Shown: piece by piece, positions 35,174 to 45,450 of the stretch
Layout: every line of letters starts with the position of its first letter
How positions within the stretch are numbered: position 1 is the first letter of the stretch
From: Ruminiclostridium cellobioparum DSM 1351 = ATCC 15832
Lineage (GTDB): Bacteria > Bacillota > Clostridia > Acetivibrionales > DSM-1351
Direction of reading: 5' to 3'
Assembly (NCBI RefSeq): GCF_000621505.1
Contig: NZ_JHYD01000003.1
Coordinates: forward strand, 291,267-355,266
Length of the DNA: 64,000 nt
The notes under the pieces: generated by a model
What the model was told of the DNA's origin: nothing
Seen by the model: only the letters and a program-made list of their open reading frames with translations
The model's database searches: none
Program-made: the position numbers and the translations under genes

Positions 35174-35764
35174 ATGGATAAGGAAAATTTTCATTTTTTT
35201 GCGTTCCTGTCGAGAATGAAATATATAAACAGATGGGGCCTTATGAGGAATACTTATACGGAAAACATTCAGGAGCACAGTCTACAGGTAGCCATTATCG
35301 CCCACGGGCTGGCTGTTATCAGAAATACATATTACAACGGTGAGATAAACCCGGAAAGAGTCGCCATTCTTGCAATGTTTCACGACTGCAATGAAATAAT
35401 AACCGGTGATATGCCTACTCCCATAAAGTACTACAACCCTCAGATCAGCAGGATTTACAAGGATATTGAGGATATATCCAAAGAAAAAATCATATCAATG
35501 CTTCCGGAGGAAATGGCTGACGAATACTATTCGCTTTTTTTCAAAAATCCTGATGATATGGAATGCTGGAAGCTTGTAAAAGCGGCAGACCGGATTGCGG
35601 CATACATAAAATGCATTGAAGAGGTGAAAGCGGGTAATAATGAATTTAAAAAGGCAAGTGAGACCATTTTGAACACAATTGCCGAGATTGAACTGGAGGA
35701 AGTAAAATACTTTATGGATAGGTTTGTTCCAAGCTTTAACCTTTCTCTTGACGAAATTGATTGA
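35174..35764 (+). CDS. HD-domain nucleotidase, YfbR-like (5'-deoxynucleotidase)
   Basis: 196 aa. YfbR-like start FFAFLSRMKYINRWGLMRNT, then the metal site: His in ENIQEHSLQVAIIAHGL (near 36), HD in AMFHDCNEIITGDMPTPIKYYNP (near 73), and Asp in KAADRIAAYIKCIEE (near 140). E. coli YfbR dephosphorylates deoxynucleoside 5'-monophosphates. With the dGTPase-like gene just upstream, the pair could degrade deoxynucleotides at both the tri- and monophosphate level. SD AAAGGAG precedes the ATG. Confidence 0.87.
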   Translation: MDKENFHFFAFLSRMKYINRWGLMRNTYTENIQEHSLQVAIIAHGLAVIRNTYYNGEINPERVAILAMFHDCNEIITGDMPTPIKYYNPQISRIYKDIEDISKEKIISMLPEEMADEYYSLFFKNPDDMECWKLVKAADRIAAYIKCIEEVKAGNNEFKKASETILNTIAEIELEEVKYFMDRFVPSFNLSLDEID

Positions 35765-35770
35765 AGTAAC

Positions 35771-35999
35771 CGTTGTGCCAATTAATTTAAATTTTGTTTT
35801 ACCCGTTAATTTTTATATCAACTGGTAACTTCCGTACTAACTTCATAAAATAGGGACGCACCAAAAAAATTACGAAAATTGTATCGCTTATCGCAATTAT
35901 TTTTTAACTGTGCATCCTATTTCATGAAGTTGTCCTCGCGTACCAGTTGAACTACTTAAATTACCTGGCAAGAAAAACAAAATTTAAATTAGCACAACG
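35771..35999. repeat. 229-bp imperfect palindrome, MITE-like element
   Basis: The gap between yfbR and the aminotransferase gene is almost wholly a giant inverted repeat. CGTTGTGC at 35771 mirrors GCACAACG at 35992. Inside, AATTTAAATTTTGTTTT mirrors AAAACAAAATTTAAATT, TCAACTGGTA mirrors TACCAGTTGA, AACTTCAT-AAATAGG mirrors CCTATTTCATGAAGTT, and a small AATTG/CAATT hairpin sits in the middle. There is no open reading frame of note. A short piece of its end recurs at 62675. A non-autonomous mobile element is the simplest reading; no clear target duplication was found. Confidence 0.75.
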
Positions 36000-36024
36000 C
36001 GTTAATTACTGAAATTTTTATTAA

Positions 36025-36053
36025 TTGACAAAAAAAGTATATCTATTTACAAT
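36025..36053 (+). promoter_or_regulatory. Promoter of the class IV aminotransferase gene
   Basis: TTGACA (36025-36030), 17-bp spacer, TACAAT (36048-36053). The predicted start, near 36060, rules out the in-frame ATG at 36059 and supports the one at 36113. It lies 25 bp beyond the palindromic element. Confidence 0.75.
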
Positions 36054-36112
36054 TAATTATGTTGTTCCCAGCTTTAAAAGCAGTTCAATTGACTAAAAAA
36101 GGGGAATTTAAA

Positions 36113-36943
36113 ATGAATTTTGAAGAAAATATCGGTAAAATATGTATAATAAATGGTGAGGCCGTACCTTCTGAAAAGCTTGACTCATACTCCGGTGATA
36201 AATATACGGCTTTTTATGAGGTAATAAGGATCATAAATGGAGTTCCTTTGTTTTTTGAAGATCATTTTGCGAGACTTAAGGGCTCCATGGCAAAACTGAA
36301 ATATGAACTGAATTCTTCAAAAAAAGATATTAAGAATCAAATAAAGGTTGTTTGTGAGCAAAACGGCCTTACCGAGTGCAATGTAAAAATAATTGTACTT
36401 CAAGATAAAGAAGAGCAGAATATATTATTTTTTATAAACAAGTTCTATTATCCATCCCCCGATGAATATAATAACGGGGTGGCTTGCTGCACCATCAGCC
36501 TTAAGAGGAAAAATCCCAATGTCAAGATGATCCACGCAGGCTATAAGGAAGAATTACAGCGTACCGTAATGGAAAAGAAGGCCTTTGAAGCCCTGCTGGT
36601 AAATGAGGAAGGCAGGATAACGGAGGGTGGAAAATCAAATGTGTTTTTTGTAAAAGGTGAAAAGATATATACGGCTCCTGAGGATTTCGTGCTTATAGGT
36701 ATAACACGTCAATATGTTGTTGATGTCTGCAGAAAATTAGGATATGAAGTGATTGAAACATTGATTGGACTGGATTCCCTGAAAAATTTTGATGCTGCTT
36801 TTATTACCGGAACCTCCATAAAAGTTCTACCGGTCAGGATTATTGACCAGGGTGAACTGAATTCAGCGGCAAATGCGACTACCCAGCATGTTATGGCAGG
36901 CTATAACAGTCTTGTCAATGCATATATTAATGATAACTTGTAA
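36113..36943 (+). CDS. Class IV PLP-dependent aminotransferase (BCAT/D-amino acid/ADC lyase family)
   Basis: 276-aa fold type IV enzyme. Arg and Tyr residues are seen in YTAFYEVIRIINGVPLFFEDHFARL, the PLP-binding Lys probably in HAGYKEELQRTVMEKKAFEALLVN, and the characteristic EGRITEGGKSNVFFVKGEKIYTAP with later GITRQYVVDVC. Substrate class (branched-chain amino acid, D-alanine or aminodeoxychorismate) cannot be decided from motifs alone. SD AAAGGGGA sits before ATG 36113. It may be co-transcribed with the membrane protein gene 38 bp downstream. Confidence 0.85.
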   Translation: MNFEENIGKICIINGEAVPSEKLDSYSGDKYTAFYEVIRIINGVPLFFEDHFARLKGSMAKLKYELNSSKKDIKNQIKVVCEQNGLTECNVKIIVLQDKEEQNILFFINKFYYPSPDEYNNGVACCTISLKRKNPNVKMIHAGYKEELQRTVMEKKAFEALLVNEEGRITEGGKSNVFFVKGEKIYTAPEDFVLIGITRQYVVDVCRKLGYEVIETLIGLDSLKNFDAAFITGTSIKVLPVRIIDQGELNSAANATTQHVMAGYNSLVNAYINDNL

Positions 36944-36981
36944 AAGTTATTATCAAAATTAAAAACTATGGAGGTTAGTAT

Positions 36982-37872
36982 ATGAGACATCTCGAAAACG
37001 CTTTTAAATTTACTTTCAAGAACTTCCTGCTCACCCTGCCTTTACTGATTTCATTGGCAATACCGGCTTTGATTTCAGGTGTCGGAAGTCTTGGGATCGT
37101 GGCCAACAGCGGTGCAATCGCTGAAAATCTCAGGCGCATGATTGAAAATAATGCTTATGGGGGAGGAATACCGAACTATGGTGATTTATTCGCAGGATTG
37201 AATCTGAGTACATTTATTGCAAGTTCAATTATTTCAGGTTTGCTCTCCTTTGTATTGATGATACTTGTGAGGCCTGCTACCTACGGACTTATAAACCTGC
37301 ATTATGAAACAGGAAATGCAAAGCTCAACAACTTTACCGGATGTATGTCCAAATACATAGGCAGATTCGTATTGTTCGGTCTGCTGAATATCGCTTTTGC
37401 AATTGGTCTCGGAGTAGTATTACTGATACTTGTGGTTATCGGAGGAGTGGTTTCTTCGGTTTCAACCGGACTGGGCGTATTACTGATAGTCTTATTCGTA
37501 CTTGCATTCTTTGTGGGAGTTGCAGTCTTGTTCAATTATTTGAATTTGTGGTTCCCGGCGGTATGTGTTGAAGACAGCGATATTATTCAAGGACTGAAAA
37601 ATTCCTTCAGAACTGTAAAAGGCAGCTTCTGGCCTATACTTGGAATCACACTGCTGGTTACCTTCGGAGGAAGCGTTGCAGGCTTCATTCTTGGAAGTGT
37701 AATCGGTTTGATTCCTGTTATCGGAAATATTGTTGCTCCTGTAATATCGGGATTAGCTGAGTTTATTCTTATGGTTTACTATTTTGAAGTATACCGTGAG
37801 AAGACCGGAAGATATACACTGCCCGAACCTCCTCCGCAGTTTGGCGGCTTCCAGGACGGCGGGGTGCAGTAA
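36982..37872 (+). CDS. Multi-TM membrane protein of unknown function (DUF4013-like)
   Basis: 296 aa with about six TM segments, two of them long Gly/Val/Ile-rich stretches around residues 45-160, a loop DSDIIQGLKNSFRTVKGSFWP, and a Pro/Gly-rich cytoplasmic tail (LPEPPPQFGGFQDGG). The VEDSDIIQGLKNSFRTVKG-type amphipathic element recurs in membrane proteins of the DUF4013/glycerophosphodiester-associated kind. No function can be inferred. SD GGAGG precedes the ATG and a strong terminator follows. Confidence 0.72.
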   Translation: MRHLENAFKFTFKNFLLTLPLLISLAIPALISGVGSLGIVANSGAIAENLRRMIENNAYGGGIPNYGDLFAGLNLSTFIASSIISGLLSFVLMILVRPATYGLINLHYETGNAKLNNFTGCMSKYIGRFVLFGLLNIAFAIGLGVVLLILVVIGGVVSSVSTGLGVLLIVLFVLAFFVGVAVLFNYLNLWFPAVCVEDSDIIQGLKNSFRTVKGSFWPILGITLLVTFGGSVAGFILGSVIGLIPVIGNIVAPVISGLAEFILMVYYFEVYREKTGRYTLPEPPPQFGGFQDGGVQ

Positions 37873-37899
37873 CAGAGTTTCCAGGTAAAAATGAGAAAA

Positions 37900-37938
37900 A
37901 AACCCTGCTCCACCAGGGAAGTGGAGCAGGGTTTTCAT
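37900..37938 (+). terminator. Terminator before the heat-shock operon
   Basis: AAACCCTGCTCCAC (37900-37913) pairs perfectly with GTGGAGCAGGGTTT (37921-37934) across a 7-base loop, followed by TT. Confidence 0.9.
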
Positions 37939-37984
37939 GTTAAAAATATTAAACCTGCGAAGGGAAATTTTTATCATAAACTAC

Positions 37985-38049
37985 TTGACAAACAAAAATG
38001 CTAATGTTATTTTAAGTATATGTTAGCACTCAACACAAAAGAGTGCTAA
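37985..38049 (+). promoter_or_regulatory. hrcA operon promoter with CIRCE operator
   Basis: TTGACA (37985-37990), 17 bp, TATTTT (38008-38013). The perfect CIRCE element TTAGCACTC (38023-38031), nine-base spacer, GAGTGCTAA (38041-38049) lies over the transcription start. HrcA, encoded by the first gene, binds CIRCE and represses the operon until heat shock titrates GroEL. Confidence 0.96.
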
Positions 38050-38131
38050 CAAAAAGGAATTAAAACAGATTTATTTTAAACGCAGGTGACGGGAACCGTA
38101 TGAGGATAGTTGCCTGGGAACGGAGGTAAAC

Positions 38132-39175
38132 ATGCTTCTTGACGATAGAAAACTAAAGATACTTCAAGCTATTATAGATGATTATATAAGTACCGCAGAG
38201 CCGGTAGGTTCCAGAACTATTGCCAAAAAGCATGAACTGGGTCTCAGCTCTGCAACCATCAGAAATGAAATGGCTGATCTGGAAGATATGGGCTTCCTGG
38301 AACAGCCCCATACCTCGGCGGGAAGAGTTCCGTCGGACAAAGGCTATAGATTGTATGTGGATCAGCTTATGAAAATAAATGATCTGTCTGAAAGTGACAT
38401 AGAAAACATCAGGAATGCCATGGACATCAGAATAAATGAATTGAGTCAGTTGATCAGGAATGCTTCTGTTGTAATGTCTCAATTTACAAAGTATACTTCC
38501 ATGGCAGTGACACCCCATATAAAAAGAAGTGTTCTGAAAGCTGTCCAGGTTGTTCCTATAGAGCCCGGCAAAGCACTTGTCATAGTTGTTACAGATTCAA
38601 ACATAGTTCGCAACAATCTTATCAGGGTTCCTGAAAAAATAACCCCGGACGTTATCATACAGGTATCAAATATGCTTAATGACAAGCTAAAGGGTTATAC
38701 TCTGGAAATGCTGAAAACTAATTTTCTCAACGGCGAGGCCGAGCAGCTCACTTCGCTGCCTTATGATTTAATGAGACCCATACTTGACGGTATTGAAGAC
38801 CTGATAAAGCTCATTGACAGGCCTGAAATTTATCTGGAGGGAACAACAAACATTTTAAATTTCCCGGAATTTAAGGAAGTTCAGAAGGCCAAGGAATTTT
38901 TAAGCCTTTTGGACGAAAAGAAGCTGATGTCCGAACTTCTCAATACACATGGCAATAACAATGAAATAGTTATTCAGATAGGAAATGAAAATGTTATACA
39001 GGGAATTAAGGATTGCAGTATTGTCACAGCCTCATATAGTATAGACGATTATGTAATTGGGTCCATAGGCATTATAGGGCCCACGAGGATGGAATATTCA
39101 AAGGTGGTTTCATCATTGAATTATATAAGAAATAAAATTAATCAGGAGATTTTAAAACTTCTGGGTGATGGATAG
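38132..39175 (+). CDS. hrcA: Heat-inducible transcription repressor HrcA
   Basis: 347-aa repressor of class I heat-shock genes. N-terminal winged HTH (DDRKLKILQAIIDDYISTAEPVGSRTIAKKHELGLSSATIRNEMADLEDMGFLEQPHTSAGRVPSDKGYRLYVD region, residues 2-77), then the GAF-like dimerisation domain. It is the first gene of hrcA-grpE-dnaK-dnaJ and is autoregulated through the CIRCE upstream. SD GGAGG gives the start. Confidence 0.97.
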   Translation: MLLDDRKLKILQAIIDDYISTAEPVGSRTIAKKHELGLSSATIRNEMADLEDMGFLEQPHTSAGRVPSDKGYRLYVDQLMKINDLSESDIENIRNAMDIRINELSQLIRNASVVMSQFTKYTSMAVTPHIKRSVLKAVQVVPIEPGKALVIVVTDSNIVRNNLIRVPEKITPDVIIQVSNMLNDKLKGYTLEMLKTNFLNGEAEQLTSLPYDLMRPILDGIEDLIKLIDRPEIYLEGTTNILNFPEFKEVQKAKEFLSLLDEKKLMSELLNTHGNNNEIVIQIGNENVIQGIKDCSIVTASYSIDDYVIGSIGIIGPTRMEYSKVVSSLNYIRNKINQEILKLLGDG

Positions 39176-39206
39176 CTATAAAAAATAAGGAGGTTATTTT
39201 TTAGCA

Positions 39207-39794
39207 ATGAAAAAAGACAAAAATTCCAAAGCTGCCAATGATGAGGTAAACATGGTTGAGGAAAACGACACAGCGGTAAATGCCGAAGTCGGGGCAGAAG
39301 GCAATGGCGAAGAGACTAATGAAGCAAACAAGGAAATTGAGGAGCTAAAGAACAAGCTTGAGGAAAAGACCCGCCAGTGTGAAGAATATATGAATATGGT
39401 TCAGCGTACTGCTGCTGAGTTTGATAATTATAAAAAGCGGACAATAAAGGAAAAAGAGGCTTTGAGTCTGGATGCTGCAATTGATACGGTAAGTGCATTT
39501 TTGCCGGTGGTTGACAATCTGGAGAGAGCTTTGAAGGCCGTCCAGGAAGTGGATGACAACCCCATGAAAGAGGGGGTGGAGCTGGTAATGAGACAGCTTA
39601 AGGACTGCCTGGAAAAAATGGGTGTCGAACCCATAGCAGCGGTAAATAATCCCTTTGATCCTGAACTTCATAATGCCGTAATGCATGTTGACGATGATGC
39701 ATTCGGAGATAGTGTGGTTATTGAGGAATTCCAAAAGGGTTATACTATGAAGGGCAAAGTAGTAAGACATAGCGTGGTTAAGGTTGCAAACTAA
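39207..39794 (+). CDS. grpE: Nucleotide exchange factor GrpE
   Basis: 195-aa co-chaperone that releases ADP from DnaK. Acidic disordered N-terminus (residues 1-45, many Glu/Asn), a long coiled coil from about 43 to 95 (NKEIEELKNKLEEKTRQCEEY), and the C-terminal beta domain with NPFDPELHNAVMHVDDDAF and GYTMKGKVVRHSVVKVAN, the family signature. It lies between hrcA and dnaK in the same transcript. Confidence 0.97.
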   Translation: MKKDKNSKAANDEVNMVEENDTAVNAEVGAEGNGEETNEANKEIEELKNKLEEKTRQCEEYMNMVQRTAAEFDNYKKRTIKEKEALSLDAAIDTVSAFLPVVDNLERALKAVQEVDDNPMKEGVELVMRQLKDCLEKMGVEPIAAVNNPFDPELHNAVMHVDDDAFGDSVVIEEFQKGYTMKGKVVRHSVVKVAN

Positions 39795-39838
39795 TTTTGT
39801 AAATTACTGATAAACAGTTTAATGTAAAAACATATTAA

Positions 39839-41704
<1,866 letters not shown>

Positions 41705-41717
41705 TTATATAATAATA

Positions 41718-41750
41718 AAAGGGGCTTTGAGCAGTTAAGGCCCCTTTAAA
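41718..41750 (+). terminator. Terminator-like hairpin between dnaK and dnaJ
   Basis: AAAGGGGC (41718-41725) pairs with GCCCCTTT (41740-41747), 14-base loop, then AAAAA rather than T's. Probably attenuates rather than ends transcription; no second CIRCE is present before dnaJ in the remaining gap. Confidence 0.6.
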
Positions 41751-41916
41751 AATAAATAATATGAGAGTCAGTTCAATATGATTTTTTATAAGCCAAAGCT
41801 GAAAACCGGCTCTGGCTTGTTTTGAGATGGGGAAATAATTAATTGAATTCATTGTTCAGAAAGATAAATGTTTCATCTATGGCTGGCTTAACAGCTTGAG
41901 ACGGGAGTTGAATCGG

Positions 41917-43059
41917 ATGTCAGAAAAAAGAGATTATTATGAGGTATTAGGAGTACAAAAAAATGCAACCGATGCCGATCTAAAAAAAGCATACAGAAAT
42001 TTAGCAAAACAATATCACCCTGATGTAAATCCGGGGAATAAAGAAGCAGAAGCCAAATTCAAAGAGGCAAATGAAGCTTATGAGGTGTTGAGCAATCCTG
42101 AAAAGAGAAGCAGGTATGACCAGTTCGGCCATGCAGGTACCGACCCCAATGGCTTCGGAGGCGGAGCCGGCGGCTTCTCCGACTTTGATTTCGGCGGAAT
42201 AGGCGATATATTTGAAACCTTCTTCGGCGGTTCAGGCTTCGGAGGAAGCAGGTCACGTACCAGAAGGGGTCCCCAGAAGGGAGCCGACATCAAATACGCC
42301 ATGGAGATTTCTTTTGAGGAAGCCGCCTTTGGTATTGAGCGTGAAATAAACATAAGCAGAATGGAAGTCTGCTCAAAGTGTACCGGAACCGGTGCAAAAC
42401 CGGGTACACATGCCAGCACCTGTCAGCATTGCAACGGGACCGGCCAGGTTCAGATCAAGCAAAACACACCGTTCGGGCAGTTCATCAATTCAAAGACCTG
42501 TGACGTGTGTAAGGGTGAAGGAAAGATTATTACCGATCCGTGCCCTGCGTGTAACGGAAAGGGTAAACTCAGAAATAGTGTTAAACTTAAAATAAACGTA
42601 CCGGCGGGAATTGATGACGGGCAGACCATATCACTGCGCGGGGAAGGTGATCCGGGTTCGAAGGGCGGACCCAACGGAGATTTGTTCCTGAATATCAGGG
42701 TTAAGCCCCATCCTTTGTTCAAACGCCAGGGAAACGATGTTATTTGCGAAGTACCTATAACCTTTACCCAGGCGGCTCTGGGAGCTGAGCTTGAAGTACC
42801 TACCCTGGACGGAAAAGTAAAATATACCGTACCCGAAGGAACGCAAACAGGCTCGGTGTTCAGACTGAAAAGCAAGGGAATACCCTTCCTGAGAGGAAAC
42901 GGACGGGGAGACCAGTATGTAAAGGTAAATATTGATGTTCCAAAGAAGCTGAATGAGAAGCAGAAGGCAATACTCAGGGAGTTTGCCGAGCTTGGAGGCG
43001 ATGAGGTCCACGAACAGAGAAAAGGGTTTTTTGACAAGATGAAGGATGCTTTTAAATAA
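41917..43059 (+). CDS. dnaJ: Chaperone protein DnaJ (Hsp40)
   Basis: 380-aa type I J-protein that stimulates DnaK ATPase. J domain with HPD in KQYHPDVNP (residues 30-38), Gly/Phe region ([19 protein letters not shown]), four CxxCxGxG zinc-binding repeats ([32 protein letters not shown]) near 145-215, and the C-terminal substrate-binding domain. ATG 41917 with GGGAG is chosen over the TTG 21 bp upstream. Confidence 0.97.
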   Translation: MSEKRDYYEVLGVQKNATDADLKKAYRNLAKQYHPDVNPGNKEAEAKFKEANEAYEVLSNPEKRSRYDQFGHAGTDPNGFGGGAGGFSDFDFGGIGDIFETFFGGSGFGGSRSRTRRGPQKGADIKYAMEISFEEAAFGIEREINISRMEVCSKCTGTGAKPGTHASTCQHCNGTGQVQIKQNTPFGQFINSKTCDVCKGEGKIITDPCPACNGKGKLRNSVKLKINVPAGIDDGQTISLRGEGDPGSKGGPNGDLFLNIRVKPHPLFKRQGNDVICEVPITFTQAALGAELEVPTLDGKVKYTVPEGTQTGSVFRLKSKGIPFLRGNGRGDQYVKVNIDVPKKLNEKQKAILREFAELGGDEVHEQRKGFFDKMKDAFK

Positions 43060-43081
43060 AAATACGGAGGATAAAATTTAT

Positions 43082-44032
43082 ATGAAATGGTATGAAATAC
43101 GGATCAGCACCACCGATGAGGCCAGCGATGCGGTAGCTGAAATGCTGACAACGATGGGTGCCGGCGGAGTTGCCATAAAGGATCCGTTTGATATACGAAA
43201 GGAAATAGAAAAACCCGGTACTTTGGATTATGCCGATGACGATTTCCTTGAGGCCCTGGGCGAGGATGTAATAATTTCGGCCTATTTTCAAAACGGGTTG
43301 GATATAAATGACCTCCTGAAGCAGATAAATGACGGTTTGATGAATATCTCCCAATTTCTTGACACGGGTAAAGGCCTTGAGGGCTATGGTGAAGTGGATG
43401 ATGAAGACTGGTCCACAGCCTGGAAAAAGTACTACAAGCCCTTCAGGCTGACTGACAGGATTGTGATAAAGCCTACCTGGGAAGAATATAGGGCTGAAGA
43501 AAATGACATAATTGTTGAGATGGACCCCGGGATGGCATTCGGAACAGGTACCCATGAGACAACACAGATGTGCTCCATTCTGCTGGATAAGTATATGAGT
43601 ACAAATCATGATGTTCTGGACGTGGGCTGCGGCACCGGAATTTTATCCATTATTGCTTCAAAGCTGGGCGCAAAAAAAATAGAAGCTATTGATATCGATG
43701 AAGTTGCGGTAAGGGTGGCTAAGGAAAATATTGAAATAAATGGAGAAGCCGGTAAAATAAAGGCTTTTCAGGCTGTCCTGTCCGATTTGAAGGCCGGAGA
43801 TGAAAAATTTGATATAATAGTGGCCAACATCATTGCTAATGTAATTATTGACTTGTCCTCACTTATACCTTATTATTTAAAAAAGAACTCTTTGTTTATA
43901 ACTTCGGGTATAATCAAAGAAAGAAAACAGGACGTCATTGATGCCTGCTTGAAAAACGGCATGTCCTTCATAGACGACCTTGAAATGGGTGAATGGGTGG
44001 CAATGGTATTCAGATGTCCAGATACTTTGTAA
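43082..44032 (+). CDS. prmA: Ribosomal protein L11 methyltransferase PrmA
   Basis: 316-aa SAM-dependent enzyme that methylates ribosomal protein L11. N-terminal recognition domain (MKWYEIRISTTDEASDAVAE), conserved MDPGMAFGTGTHETTQMC, then the SAM motif LDVGCGTGILSIIASKLG near residue 180 and NIIANVI. ATG 43082 is chosen with CGGAGG 11 nt upstream; the frame is open into dnaJ. The dnaJ-prmA-rsmE order is common in clostridia. Confidence 0.96.
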   Translation: MKWYEIRISTTDEASDAVAEMLTTMGAGGVAIKDPFDIRKEIEKPGTLDYADDDFLEALGEDVIISAYFQNGLDINDLLKQINDGLMNISQFLDTGKGLEGYGEVDDEDWSTAWKKYYKPFRLTDRIVIKPTWEEYRAEENDIIVEMDPGMAFGTGTHETTQMCSILLDKYMSTNHDVLDVGCGTGILSIIASKLGAKKIEAIDIDEVAVRVAKENIEINGEAGKIKAFQAVLSDLKAGDEKFDIIVANIIANVIIDLSSLIPYYLKKNSLFITSGIIKERKQDVIDACLKNGMSFIDDLEMGEWVAMVFRCPDTL

Positions 44033-44766
44033 ATAAGACTCAGATCGAAGATAACAAAATTAGAATAACCGGTGAGGATTATCAACATCTTAAAAAGGTA
44101 TTGAGAGCAATAAAGGGTGATGCCATTACGGTATGCTGTGACGGCATTGATTACAACGCTGTTATAGCTGAAATCAGCAATGACTGTATCATTTCCGATA
44201 TTATAGACAGTGTTCAAAATGTGACTGAACCCGCGTTGAAGGTAACACTTTTTCAGGGGCTTCCAAAGGCCGACAAAATGGAGTTCATTGTCCAGAAAGG
44301 CATAGAACTCGGAGTTTCTGAAATAGTGCCGGTGATAACAGACAGAAGCATAGCTAAAATCAATACTGATAAGGATGCAAATGCCAAAGTCTCCAGATGG
44401 CAGAAAATTGCCATGGAAGCCGCAAAACAGTGCAACAGGGGAATTGTTCCGGTGATAGGGATGCCTGTTAAATTTTCCCAGGCCGTCCATATGGCTGCAA
44501 ATAGGGAGTTATCCATAATACCTTATGAAAAGGAAAGTGCTGCCGGATTTAAAGCAATAGCAGCAACCGGTTCCAGTATTAAAAGCGCAGCTATTTTTAT
44601 AGGCCCGGAGGGCGGGTTCACCGAACAGGAGGTAGAACTTGCAGAAACCGCAGGAATACGTAAAATAACACTTGGCCCAAGGATTCTGCGTACCGAAACT
44701 GCCGGGATGGTTGCTTTATCACTAATGATGTATGAATTGGGAGATGTGTCTAATGGAAGAACTTAA
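44014..44766 (+). CDS. rsmE: 16S rRNA m3U1498 methyltransferase RsmE
   Basis: 250-aa SPOUT-fold methyltransferase. Typical parts: SRYFVNKTQIEDNKIRITGEDYQHLKKVLR at the N-terminus, FQGLPKADKMEFIVQKGIELG in the middle, and the knotted SAM site IGPEGGFTEQEVELAE with LGPRILRTETAGMVAL at the end. The start is set at ATG 44014, the usual RsmE start, which overlaps prmA by 19 bp; the SD is weak, as expected for a coupled gene. Confidence 0.95.
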   Translation: MSRYFVNKTQIEDNKIRITGEDYQHLKKVLRAIKGDAITVCCDGIDYNAVIAEISNDCIISDIIDSVQNVTEPALKVTLFQGLPKADKMEFIVQKGIELGVSEIVPVITDRSIAKINTDKDANAKVSRWQKIAMEAAKQCNRGIVPVIGMPVKFSQAVHMAANRELSIIPYEKESAAGFKAIAATGSSIKSAAIFIGPEGGFTEQEVELAETAGIRKITLGPRILRTETAGMVALSLMMYELGDVSNGRT

Positions 44767-45127
44767 ATTTGTAGTTGTTGATGATGCTGTTTTCATGAGA
44801 ACGCTAATCAAAAGGATGATTGAGGAAAACACAAATTATGTTGTGGTTGGTGAGGGAGCTAACGGGCATGAAGCGATTGCCCAGGCTAAAAAATTATTGC
44901 CGGATATAATGACATTGGATATAACAATGCCTGAAATGGATGGGATAATGGCAATCCAGGAAATATTAAGCGTGTCACCCAAGACTAAAATAATCATGGT
45001 ATCGGCAATGGGGCAGCAATCAATGGTAATAGATGCTATAAAAATGGGTGCAAAGGACTTTATTGTGAAACCTTTTGATAAGTCACGCGTTCAGCAGGCT
45101 ATTGATAATGTATTAAAAATGCAATAG
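44753..45127 (+). CDS. CheY-like single-domain response regulator
   Basis: 124-aa receiver domain without output domain. Asp pair in VVDDAVFMRTLIKRM, phospho-acceptor Asp56 in LDITMPEMDG, switch Ser in MVSAMGQQ (Ser in place of Thr, as in the Firmicute/Thermotoga CheY type) and Lys in IVKPFDKSRVQQA. The sequence is of the CheY kind that binds FliM, but no chemotaxis or flagellar gene is in the window. It overlaps rsmE by 14 bp with SD GGGAG, so it is carried on the heat-shock/prmA transcript. Confidence 0.92.
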   Translation: MEELKFVVVDDAVFMRTLIKRMIEENTNYVVVGEGANGHEAIAQAKKLLPDIMTLDITMPEMDGIMAIQEILSVSPKTKIIMVSAMGQQSMVIDAIKMGAKDFIVKPFDKSRVQQAIDNVLKMQ

Positions 45128-45151
45128 ATTTGCTCGGGAGAGGAAAATTAA

Positions 45152-45175
45152 ATGGGGGGAGACCCTCATTTTTTT
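45152..45175 (+). terminator. Terminator of the hrcA-dnaK-prmA-cheY transcript
   Basis: ATGGGGG (45152-45158), GAGA loop, CCCTCAT (45163-45169), seven T's. One G-T wobble in the stem. Confidence 0.85.
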
Positions 45176-45450
45176 AATGTTAAGGAAAGCATGGCAGTAG
45201 TCAGTGAACCCGGATTTTTATATAAATCCTTGATAAGACAGTGTGAGCATTAATTTTATAAATTTGGTAATAATTTAGAGTAAGAACTTAATATCGGAAG
45301 GAAATTGAAGAAAAATTGATAAAATATAAGAAAAGTAGTAAATTATTCTTTAAATAATATGAAATTGTGTTATAATACTAGTGATTATTACTGTTAGCAA
45401 GATTTGGACGTAAATAGATTGAGTAGCATGGCGGATTTTTGGAGGAAATT
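45176..45450 (+). promoter_or_regulatory. Intergenic region with yicC promoter
   Basis: AT-rich 275 bp without an open frame. A perfect -10 TATAAT at 45371-45376 lies about 75 bp before the yicC ATG; the -35 (TTCTTT at 45346-45351) is weak. No riboswitch, tRNA or repeat was recognised in the rest. Confidence 0.55.

Noticed and set aside
36059..36112. Upstream in-frame ATG of the aminotransferase
   Set aside because: It falls at the predicted transcription start of the TTGACA-17-TACAAT promoter and has no SD; ATG 36113 has both.
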